Shown one piece after another: positions 26,903-34,226 of a stretch of DNA of 64,000 nucleotides (positions are counted from its first letter, which is position 1; the number at the start of each line of letters is the position of its first letter). Under the pieces are notes generated by a model, which saw only the letters and a program-made list of their open reading frames with translations, was not told the DNA's origin and ran no database searches. Both the position numbers and the translations under genes were made by a program. The DNA lies in assembly GCA_003058525.1 (NCBI GenBank), contig QBVD01000061.1:26210-90209 (forward strand), written 5' to 3'. Source of the stretch: a gamma proteobacterium symbiont of Ctena orbiculata (GTDB lineage Bacteria; Pseudomonadota; Gammaproteobacteria; Chromatiales; Chromatiaceae).

Positions 26903-28663
26903 ATGGCACTGGAAAAGCAACGATTCGATACACTAATCATGGGAGCCGGCGGTGCGGGTTTGAATGCGGCCTTGCAACTTGCCAATGCAAACCTCAAGGT
27001 TGCGGTAGTCTCCAAGGTATTTCCTACACGCTCCCACACTGTCGCAGCACAAGGCGGGGTGAATGCCGCCTTGGCCAACGTCCTGCCGGATAACTGGCAC
27101 TGGCACATGTTCGATACCGTGAAAGGCTCGGACTATCTCGGTGATCAGGATGCCATTGAGTATATGTGCCGTGAAGCGATTCCCACGGTTTATGAACTGG
27201 AGCACAATGGCGTGCCGTTCTCCCGCCTGACCAACGGCAAGATCTATCAGCGTGCATTTGGCGGCCAGAGTCAGGACTTTGGTGGTGAACAGGCTGCACG
27301 AACCTGCGCCGCTGCCGACCGCACCGGCCACGCGATCTTACACACTCTGTATCAGCAGAATATCCGCGCCAAGACCCATTTCTATGACGAGTATTTTGCA
27401 GTTGACCTGGTCAGGGATGATGAGGGATATGTGTTGGGTGCCTTGGTATTGAACATCGCAACCGGAGAGCCGTTGTTGATCGAGTCAAAGACCACGCTGC
27501 TGGCGACAGGGGGCTGCGGGCAGGTCTTCAGGACCACCAGTAACGCACATATCAACACAGGTGATGGCATGGCGATGGCGTTACGTGCCGGCCTGCCGTT
27601 GATGGATATGGAATTTTTCCAGTTTCACCCCACCGGCATTGCCGGTAAGGGCATGTTGATCACCGAGGGCGTGAGAGGTGAGGGCGGTTATCTCATCAAT
27701 AAAGATGGTGATCGTTTCATGGAAAAGTATGCCCCCAACGCAAAAGATCTCGCCAGTCGCGATGTGGTGGCGCGATCCATCGTAACCGAAGTGCGTGAAG
27801 GCAATGGTGTCGGTCCTGAAGCCGATCATGTATTGCTTAAGGTCAACCACCTGGGTGAGGAAGTCATCGCCAAGCGCTTGCCGGGTATCCGTGAGAGTTC
27901 CAAGATCTTTGCCGGTGTCGATCCGGTCAAAGATCCAATACCGGTATTTCCAACTGCCCACTACGTGATGGGCGGTATCCCCACCGACCGCTTCGGTCGG
28001 GTGATGCCTACCGCTGATGACGACGGCGACCATCTGCCGGGATTATATGCGGCCGGTGAGTGTGCCTGTGCGTCGGTGCACGGCGCCAATCGACTTGGTG
28101 GCAACTCCCTGCTCGATATCCTGGTATTTGGACGCCTGGCGGGGCACAACATCATCGAGTATGTGAAAGAGAATACTGCCCGTCGGCCACTTGACGAAGC
28201 GAGTGTGGATAAGGCTGTGTCGCGGTTGCAGCGTTGGGATGCCAAGGGTGACGGCATCACGGTAAGCCAATTGCGCAACGAGTTTCGCAAGACCATGGAG
28301 GATCATGCCGGCGTATTCCGTGTCGAGGATATGATGACGGACGGTGTCGAAAAGGTGAAACAGTTACGGGAAAAATTGAGTGAAGTCCGATTGACGGACC
28401 ACTCCTCCACCTTCAACACCAATCGTACCGAGGCCTTGGAACTGGAGAACCTGATCGATGTGGGACTGTCGATCGCAGTATCCGCTTTGCACCGCAAGGA
28501 GAGTCGTGGCGCTCATTCGCGTCCCGATTATCCGAAACGCGATGATGTGGATTGGATGAAACATACCCTCTATTGGAAGGAGAATGACAGGCTCGATTAC
28601 AAAGGTGTTCGGGCTCAGCCTTTGACCGTTGAGAGTTTTCCGCCGAAAGAAAGAGTTTACTGA
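26903..28663 (+). CDS. sdhA: Succinate dehydrogenase flavoprotein subunit
   Basis: The 586-residue subunit oxidises succinate to fumarate. The Rossmann motif GAGGAG is at residues 14-19. The covalent-FAD histidine is His45 in RSHTVAAQGG. Substrate-site blocks include FQFHPTG and GEGGYLIN, and the C-terminal HGANRLGGNSLLD binds FAD. The ATG at 26903 matches the family N-terminus. Flavinylation is probably assisted by sdhE downstream. Confidence 0.96.
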   Translation: MALEKQRFDTLIMGAGGAGLNAALQLANANLKVAVVSKVFPTRSHTVAAQGGVNAALANVLPDNWHWHMFDTVKGSDYLGDQDAIEYMCREAIPTVYELEHNGVPFSRLTNGKIYQRAFGGQSQDFGGEQAARTCAAADRTGHAILHTLYQQNIRAKTHFYDEYFAVDLVRDDEGYVLGALVLNIATGEPLLIESKTTLLATGGCGQVFRTTSNAHINTGDGMAMALRAGLPLMDMEFFQFHPTGIAGKGMLITEGVRGEGGYLINKDGDRFMEKYAPNAKDLASRDVVARSIVTEVREGNGVGPEADHVLLKVNHLGEEVIAKRLPGIRESSKIFAGVDPVKDPIPVFPTAHYVMGGIPTDRFGRVMPTADDDGDHLPGLYAAGECACASVHGANRLGGNSLLDILVFGRLAGHNIIEYVKENTARRPLDEASVDKAVSRLQRWDAKGDGITVSQLRNEFRKTMEDHAGVFRVEDMMTDGVEKVKQLREKLSEVRLTDHSSTFNTNRTEALELENLIDVGLSIAVSALHRKESRGAHSRPDYPKRDDVDWMKHTLYWKENDRLDYKGVRAQPLTVESFPPKERVY

Positions 28664-28664
28664 A

Positions 28665-28786
28665 GAGTTTTGAGTTATGAGTTTTTAGCTTTGAGTTGAT
28701 GTGGTGCTCGAGTGCGGACAGTATCGATAAAGTCATCAGCTTAGCGAATACCACAACTCAAAACTTCACTCAAAACTAAAAACTCG
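28665..28786. repeat. Palindromic GAGTTTT-type repeat between sdhA and sdhB
   Basis: The sdhA-sdhB gap holds a left arm rich in GAGTTTTGAGTTATGAG (28665-28705, ending GTGGT) and a right arm starting ACCACAACTCAAAAC (28750-28786) that is its imperfect complement, with a 44-nt loop. Arms are built from AACTCAAAA-type units. It looks like an inserted palindromic repeat inside an otherwise tightly spaced operon. Confidence 0.72.
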
Positions 28787-28804
28787 AAGCAACGAGGATT
28801 TGTA

Positions 28805-29497
28805 ATGAAATTCAGTGTCTACCGATATAATCCTGAAACAGACAACGAACCTTATATGCAGGATTTCGAGGTTGAGCAACGTCAGGGAATGATGTTGCGT
28901 GATGCCTTGTTGGCGATTCAGTCACAGGATGAGTCCTTTACCTTCAGGCACTCTTGTGGTGAGGGTGTTTGTGGTTCGGATGGCGTGAATGTCAACGGCA
29001 GCAACAAACTTGCCTGCATTACAGCATTGACGGAACTGAAGGAACCGGTGGTTGTCAGGCCCTTTCCCGGTCGTCCCGTGGTTCGTGATCTGGTGGTGGA
29101 CATGAGTCAGTTCTATGCCCAATACAAGCAGGTCGATCCCTGGCTGATTCGCAAGGATCCCTTGCCTGAACAGGAGATCCTCCAGTCTCCGGAAGAGAGA
29201 AATCAACTCGATGGTCTCTACGAGTGCATCATGTGCGGTTGTTGTTCTACATCCTGTCCTTCTTTCTGGTGGAACCCTGACAAATTCCTTGGCCCACAAG
29301 CATTATTGAGCGCATGCCGTTTTCTGGCCGATAGTCGTGACCAGGCTAAAGAGGAGCGACTCGACAAGCTTGAGGGACCCTATAAACTGTTTCGCTGCCA
29401 TACCATCATGAACTGTGTGGAGGCATGTCCGAAAGAACTGAATCCCACCAAGGCTATTGGTCATATCAAGGCCATCATGCTGAAGGATGCCATCTGA
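28805..29497 (+). CDS. sdhB: Succinate dehydrogenase iron-sulfur subunit
   Basis: The 230-residue protein has a [2Fe-2S] domain (CGEGVCGSDG and a later Cys in KLACITAL) and the C-terminal [4Fe-4S]/[3Fe-4S] motifs CIMCGCCSTSCPSFWW and CHTIMNCVEACPKELNP. It passes electrons from SdhA to ubiquinone. GAGG precedes the ATG. Confidence 0.96.
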   Translation: MKFSVYRYNPETDNEPYMQDFEVEQRQGMMLRDALLAIQSQDESFTFRHSCGEGVCGSDGVNVNGSNKLACITALTELKEPVVVRPFPGRPVVRDLVVDMSQFYAQYKQVDPWLIRKDPLPEQEILQSPEERNQLDGLYECIMCGCCSTSCPSFWWNPDKFLGPQALLSACRFLADSRDQAKEERLDKLEGPYKLFRCHTIMNCVEACPKELNPTKAIGHIKAIMLKDAI

Positions 29498-29521
29498 ATC
29501 TGCATTCGTTTGGTGAATAGC

Positions 29522-29785
29522 ATGAATATTCAGGATAGTGACCTGTCGAACATAGAACGGCTACGCTGGCAGTGCCGTCGGGGCATGCTTGAGTTGGATG
29601 TGCTGTTGGAAGCCTTTCTGGAACAGCATTACTCTGAGCTCTCGCCCCGATTGCAGCGGCTCTTCATACAGCTATTGGATTTCCCCGATCCTGTCATCCA
29701 CGCTTGGTGTGTCGGTGGCGAACCACCTGATGATGAGGAGTTCAGTGAGCTGATTGCCTCAATCAGGGAGACTAGGGTCTGTTAA
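29522..29785 (+). CDS. sdhE: FAD assembly factor SdhE
   Basis: The 87-residue protein of the SdhE/YgfY family has the RRGMLELDVLLEAF motif (RGxxE) required for SdhA flavinylation, and FIQLLDFPDPVIHAWCVGG. The ATG at 29522 is preferred over a TTG at 29510. The last four codons and stop (T-R-V-C-stop) are encoded by sequence identical to the end of the MITE family found elsewhere in the window, so the native C-terminus may have been altered. Confidence 0.92.
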   Translation: MNIQDSDLSNIERLRWQCRRGMLELDVLLEAFLEQHYSELSPRLQRLFIQLLDFPDPVIHAWCVGGEPPDDEEFSELIASIRETRVC

Positions 29786-29786
29786 C
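29773..29786. repeat. Solo MITE-end-like sequence at the sdhE 3' end
   Basis: TAGGGTCTGTTAAC is identical to the left end of MITE copy 2. The matching right end is not found nearby. A related direct repeat, GTTAACATGTCTTAGGG (29781-29797) and GTTAACTTTTCTTAGGG (30243-30259), brackets the CZB gene. This may be a degraded or recombined element. Confidence 0.45.
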
Positions 29787-29830
29787 ATGTCTTAGGGTCG
29801 TTTGATCGGCACCACAGAGAGACCGGCGGA

Positions 29831-30190
29831 TCAGTGACTCATTGTGTCGAGTTTCATCAATATGTCCACAAGTTTGGCGGACAGCTTGAACATCTCTGTC
29901 ATCGCCTCTTCCATACCGCTCTTGTCACCGATCTTCTTACAGTCCAGGGCGCGTTGGCTTGCCTGGTGAAATTGTGCATGTGGTTCAAGGATGGAATCGA
30001 AAATATGACGGGCTTCTTCGCTGATAGCTGAAGATTGTGCCGGGCCGTCACTATCGAGCCATTGTCCGAGTTTGCATGAATGATGATCACTCCCCTGGAA
30101 GTCTCCCTTGTCTTCCAAGGTCGCCTTTAATTTACCCAAATACTGGATATGATCGTTCATGCGTCTAAGAAAGAAAGCGCTTTCACTCAT
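29831..30190 (-). CDS. Stand-alone CZB (chemoreceptor zinc-binding) domain protein
   Basis: The 119-residue protein consists almost only of a CZB domain: RMNDHIQYLGKL (His), HHSCKLGQWL (the Cys/His zinc motif) and EPHAQFHQAS (His-x-x-x-His). CZB domains normally sit in chemoreceptors or diguanylate cyclases and sense zinc or hypochlorous acid. Here there is no effector domain, so it may act as a separate sensor or partner. It is 117 nt downstream of the Roadblock gene on the same strand. Confidence 0.8.
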   Translation of the reverse strand: MSESAFFLRRMNDHIQYLGKLKATLEDKGDFQGSDHHSCKLGQWLDSDGPAQSSAISEEARHIFDSILEPHAQFHQASQRALDCKKIGDKSGMEEAMTEMFKLSAKLVDILMKLDTMSH

Positions 30191-30307
30191 GATCGCTATT
30201 CCCTGTTGATATCTAACGATGGATAGTCGTTTCCCCGTCCGTGTTAACTTTTCTTAGGGGCTACACTTTCCAGCAATTATGATTGAATCTTGTACACTGC
30301 CCGCAGG

Positions 30308-30670
30308 TCAGATTAATTTCTCAATGCTCTCAGCAGCACGTTTGACGTCGAGAAAGATCAAGCCCAATTTTGCATTGGTTTTTGCCAGCACCGTAACCAC
30401 GGCCTCGGGGCCTGCATGGGCCATCAATACATAGCCATCGCCCCCCTTAACCAAGACCTGGTCCAATTCACCACGCGCCAACTCCTGAGCTGTGCGGTCA
30501 CCAAGCGAAAGCATGGCCGCGCTCATGGCGCCTACACGGTCTTCATCCAGGGACTGTGGTAACTGAGAGGCCATAATCAGACCGTCAGTAGAGATGACTG
30601 CCGAGGCCTCGATATCCGCAGAGGTTCCATTAAGTTCACTGAGTATTGAGTTGAGCATATCTGCGCGCAT
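30308..30670 (-). CDS. Roadblock/LC7 (MglB-type) protein
   Basis: The 120-residue protein has a Roadblock fold: LNGTSADIEASAVISTDGLIMASQLPQSLDEDRVGAMSAAMLSLGDRTA, then VLVKGGDGYVLMAHAGPEAVVTVLAKTNAKLGLIFLDVKRAAESI. In MglB these dimers act as GTPase-activating proteins or scaffolds for MglA-type GTPases. The ATG at 30670 is chosen because AGGAG lies 8 nt upstream; an ATG at 30676 overlaps too closely. A COG2229-type GTPase is two genes upstream in the same operon. Confidence 0.9.
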   Translation of the reverse strand: MRADMLNSILSELNGTSADIEASAVISTDGLIMASQLPQSLDEDRVGAMSAAMLSLGDRTAQELARGELDQVLVKGGDGYVLMAHAGPEAVVTVLAKTNAKLGLIFLDVKRAAESIEKLI

Positions 30671-30835
30671 GAGCATATCTCCTTGAAATGGTATGGCAAG
30701 TTAAATAGTTGCCTGTTATCCGGGTACAGCTCCGTACAGGCTGATCCGTCGGTGGTATAAAAATCCTAACAGCATGCATTTGTTTTGTTTGACATGATGG
30801 ATTCCGGTGCTTGCTGTCGTCCTTAAGCACTGGAT

Positions 30836-31486
30836 TTATTGTGATTCCCCTTTATTACTGGAATAACGGGTGTTTAGCGCCCATACCAGGGATGTGAATT
30901 CGGATTTGTTGAAGCGGGGTATGCCCTGCAATGCCAGTACAAATCGCTGCTCATCGATATACAGGGGCCAAAATCCCAACTGGCTGTTTCCTGCGGCATC
31001 GACCAATGCCCATGCGCTGGTAGGAAGGCGCAGGTTATTATGAGTCAATGCCTTGTGTCGGCTGTCGAGAGAGGCGATATCGGCACTCAAAGCTGATAAT
31101 TCGATTGCCGCTTCATGAGTAAATCCCGAAGCTGACACATGAAAGCCGTGGCTATCCGCCAGCAGTGCCTTACCACAATCGGATAGTGGTGGCAGAAGGT
31201 TCGGGAGTAACTCCTCCAATGTGCCGGGTTGGGCAGAGTGAGGTTCCTTGTAGCCTTCTACCCAGCCAAGACTTTGTGCACGAAAAAGCGCCTCTTGTGC
31301 ATCTGCACCTGCCAGTCCCGTCCATTGCTCCAACGCCTGTTGTGTCAGCTCCGGAGTAGCTTCATGTTGCAGTAGTGCACAGAGTAGAGAGTGTATAGGA
31401 TCGCTGTTTTGTTGAGATGCTGCATGAAAGGCACCGGCTGGCGTGGGTAACGCAAAGCGCTTATCGATGAGTCTGTATGTGGACAT
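30836..31486 (-). CDS. Probable divergent Roadblock-like protein with N-terminal helical domain
   Basis: The 216-residue protein starts 1 nt after the GTPase stop with GGAAGG upstream, so expression is coupled. Residues about 30-85 are helical and could form a winged helix. Residues about 105-208 (LLADSHGFHVSASGFTHEAAIELSALSADI ... WALVDAAGNSQLGFWPLYIDEQRFVLALQG) follow the Roadblock pattern of 'asp-Gly-small-Ser-Gly' strand, helix and two hydrophobic strands. Family assignment is tentative; position and pattern suggest a GTPase partner. Confidence 0.6.
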   Translation of the reverse strand: MSTYRLIDKRFALPTPAGAFHAASQQNSDPIHSLLCALLQHEATPELTQQALEQWTGLAGADAQEALFRAQSLGWVEGYKEPHSAQPGTLEELLPNLLPPLSDCGKALLADSHGFHVSASGFTHEAAIELSALSADIASLDSRHKALTHNNLRLPTSAWALVDAAGNSQLGFWPLYIDEQRFVLALQGIPRFNKSEFTSLVWALNTRYSSNKGESQ

Positions 31487-31487
31487 A

Positions 31488-32024
31488 TCAACCTTCCAAT
31501 CCGGGATCGATTGAATAGAGCAACGCCTCCACCAACAGGGAGATGTCTCTCTTTACACGCGCATCCACTTCGAATATCGGAACCTTCAAACCGCTGTCTT
31601 CAAGCTGCAGGTAATAATCCTCCAGTCGCGGTTTCTTTCTGAGATCCATCTGTGTCACCCCGATAACCACTTTGGTAGAACCAATGAAATGTTTGAAGGC
31701 ATCCAGAAAAAAATGCATGTCGCTGAATGGGTCGGGTCTGTGATTACTGATCAGGAGTATCAAACCGATACCGCCCTGGGTCAGGATCTCCCACATAAAA
31801 TTAAAGCGCTCTTGCCCGGGGGTGCCATACAGATGGATGCGCTCCCGGTTGTCGAGAGATATCATGCCGTAGTCCATGGCGACGGTGGTGCCCGGTTTCT
31901 GGGTTTTCGTCATATCGCTGGCCTTCTCGTCGGTTATGACGGGTTCGATATCGCTGATCGATCCGATGGCCGTGGTTTTTCCTACGCCGACCGGGCCGCT
32001 GAAGATGATTTTATGGTCATTCAT
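31488..32024 (-). CDS. Small Ras-like GTPase, COG2229/MglA type
   Basis: The 178-residue protein has a P-loop GPVGVGKTTAIG, a G2 Thr region (KPGTTVAMDYG), G3 YGTPGQERF in which the usual Asp of DxxG is replaced by Gly as in MglA-type GTPases, and G4 GVTQMD. It is a cytoplasmic molecular switch. The neighbours encode Roadblock-type proteins, which regulate such GTPases. The start ATG at 32024 overlaps the preceding gene by 8 nt. Confidence 0.88.
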   Translation of the reverse strand: MNDHKIIFSGPVGVGKTTAIGSISDIEPVITDEKASDMTKTQKPGTTVAMDYGMISLDNRERIHLYGTPGQERFNFMWEILTQGGIGLILLISNHRPDPFSDMHFFLDAFKHFIGSTKVVIGVTQMDLRKKPRLEDYYLQLEDSGLKVPIFEVDARVKRDISLLVEALLYSIDPGLEG

Positions 32025-33210
32025 GGTCCTTTTTTCCTCCCCTGAGGCGGTCCAGCAGGCTTCCAAACAGCCCCCTGAGTTTTGACCTGCGGACTACAGG
32101 GGGTGCGATCAGGGTATCCACAGCACGTCGTGTTTCACCTGCCAGTTGGACGGCGCTGGCGGCACTGTAAAAGGCGAATACATAACGTTGCGGGATATTC
32201 AGTGCACTGGCCGTATCGAGCAGTGATCTTGGTTGTTCTGCCCAAAGGGCCGCGATGGGCATGGCATAGGGTGTGATGATCAGCCGGGTGAAATTGGGCC
32301 AGCGTCGCAAGTAGATGGGTTGGTGGATATTTGTGCCAGCGGGTATCCGGCCTCTGGATGCCCATAGGGCAAGTTGCCAGATGAAAGACTGGAATGAATG
32401 CTCAGTCGCATCGGCTGGAGGTGTCCAATCGGTCTTGACTGGATTTAGTTGTACCTCCAGCGTGGTATCGGGCATTGTGCTATAGGGGCGAAGTTGTCTG
32501 TCCGAAGCCGATACCCAAATCTTATTGCTGACGATGTCCAGGGTGATCCCCGGCCAAGGACCCTGTATGTTGATATTTTGGTTATAACGCACGGCCTGGT
32601 TCAACGCCTGTTGAGCCAAACCCTGCAGATAGTGCTCTGGCTTATAGAAAATTTTATCTACATGATCTGGGTCTTCCGGATCGATATCGGGTGAGGTACC
32701 GACAAACACCTGTTCCTGGGATTCGCTCATGAGCAAGGCAGCCCGGCGAGTCGAGACAGCTTTTCTCCGTGTCGGAACCTCGCCTGGGATGGGTTTTATA
32801 TCGTTACAGTGAATATCATCGATTGCCGGCCCACTATTCGTATCTACTGCGACCAAGTTGCGGCGATGGGTTTCAATCGCTGCAATCAGGCACTCGACAG
32901 GGATCGGCTTTTGTACGAACAAAGTATGTCGGTCTGAAATCTCGAGGCTGTTGATCGATACCAGGATCAGTGGCCAGTCCGGGTGGCGTTCACGGAACTC
33001 TTTCCACTTTTGATCACCGCCAAAGGAGTCCAGATCGAGGATGCAGATCTCCGAGGAGGCTTCTTCCGTCAGCACATAGCGTTTGTTGCATCGGCTCGAA
33101 AAGATCATACGCAGAGCGTTGCGTTGTCGCTGGTCCATCCCGATTGCGGCCAGTCGTGTCGGACCGAGTGACGGTTCAGCCAGATTTGTCATGCTCTTTG
33201 TCGATTTCAT
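32017..33210 (-). CDS. Conserved protein with degenerate receiver-like N-terminus
   Basis: The protein of about 397 residues has an N-terminal part (about residues 15-110) that looks like a CheY-type receiver without a clear phosphorylation site: CILDLDSFGG, WPLILVSINS and the VQKPIPVECLIAAI block matching the Lys-Pro of receivers. A flexible linker follows. The C-terminal 150 residues have a conserved-looking core (LRRWPNFTRLIITPYAMPIAALW and IPQRYVFAFYSAASAVQLAG). Start at 33210 has AGGAA upstream; 33192 is an alternative. It overlaps both neighbours. Role in GTPase signalling is inferred from the operon. Confidence 0.65.
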   Translation of the reverse strand: MKSTKSMTNLAEPSLGPTRLAAIGMDQRQRNALRMIFSSRCNKRYVLTEEASSEICILDLDSFGGDQKWKEFRERHPDWPLILVSINSLEISDRHTLFVQKPIPVECLIAAIETHRRNLVAVDTNSGPAIDDIHCNDIKPIPGEVPTRRKAVSTRRAALLMSESQEQVFVGTSPDIDPEDPDHVDKIFYKPEHYLQGLAQQALNQAVRYNQNINIQGPWPGITLDIVSNKIWVSASDRQLRPYSTMPDTTLEVQLNPVKTDWTPPADATEHSFQSFIWQLALWASRGRIPAGTNIHQPIYLRRWPNFTRLIITPYAMPIAALWAEQPRSLLDTASALNIPQRYVFAFYSAASAVQLAGETRRAVDTLIAPPVVRRSKLRGLFGSLLDRLRGGKKDHE

Positions 33211-33937
33211 GCAATAGTTCCTGCCATGCTTTTTGTGCTGGATTCGATACTGTTTCAAGACGCTGTAGAAAGTGCGCGATCTGAGTTTTTATTCGGGAGT
33301 GGCGGTAGATTTCGAGTAAGGCATGATGCAGTTCCAATCGTTCCGGCGCGGCCAAAACTGCACTTTCCAGGGTCTCCCGCGCTAAATCGGTTTGTCCAAA
33401 CGCAAGCTGTTCGGATGCGATTTGCAGGGGGTCAGTCCGGGCATCGTCAGCCGACTCCTCGAACCGGATGAGCTGCTCATGGCTGACACGGCCTGAACTG
33501 AGTACAGAGCCGATTGAACTGAGGTTGTCATGCGATCCATTTGCCAGCAGATGGTCCGACAATTGCCGATAGGCCTCGCGCTGCAACTGGGGATGGGCCA
33601 ACGCAAGCAAACGTTTGCACAAGGCAGCGCCTTTTCCATCGAGTACCAGAAAAAGATCGACAAGCGCGCCATGAATATCGGGATCCGCCATCCCTGCCAG
33701 TAAATTGATTCGTTGTACATGTAACCAGAGTGCCTTAGGTGTTCTGGCAACCGCATGTGCATAGAAGGTCTTGGCTTGGGATTCCCAGCCACGGGCATCG
33801 ATATGCAGAACCCCCCGATAGGCTATCCGGAAGGCCGGCTCGAGAAAATGACAGACTATAGACTCACCCTCCCCGGATTCCAGTGCAGGGGACGATTTGA
33901 TCAGAGGCAGCGATATTGGATCAGCTATCCGTGTCAT
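33176..33937 (-). CDS. TPR/FimV-like protein of unknown function
   Basis: The 253-residue protein begins the five-gene minus-strand operon. Its second half is made of helix pairs like tetratricopeptide repeats, particularly LQIASEQLAFGQTDLARETLESAVLAAPERLELHHALLEIYRHSR, which resembles the FimV C-terminal region. No signal peptide or membrane segment is seen. The gene overlaps the next by 35 nt (or 17 with the shorter start). It could be an adaptor for the GTPase module; this is inference. Confidence 0.65.
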   Translation of the reverse strand: MTRIADPISLPLIKSSPALESGEGESIVCHFLEPAFRIAYRGVLHIDARGWESQAKTFYAHAVARTPKALWLHVQRINLLAGMADPDIHGALVDLFLVLDGKGAALCKRLLALAHPQLQREAYRQLSDHLLANGSHDNLSSIGSVLSSGRVSHEQLIRFEESADDARTDPLQIASEQLAFGQTDLARETLESAVLAAPERLELHHALLEIYRHSRIKTQIAHFLQRLETVSNPAQKAWQELLHEIDKEHDKSG

Positions 33938-34226
33938 TGCCGGTCCTTATGGCAGATATATTTAGCGCAGAGACTTGTTTGCCGAATCTGACTACGCTCA
34001 AGGCCAGCAGACTGTTTATGTTCCGCTGCTTGGCCGAATCCATGAAAACCCTAAACAGATTGTCGGTTTTTCATCCTCGAAGTTGATTAGCGTTCATCCA
34101 TATAGATACTTTAATCGTTTTGTTATTCAGATTTGCTCGTTGCCTGAGTCCGCAAACGGCAGTGATTCCGCTGATGATTCGGGTTAAACTGCCCCATCTT
34201 CAGTCTGTGGATGACGAATCGTTTAA

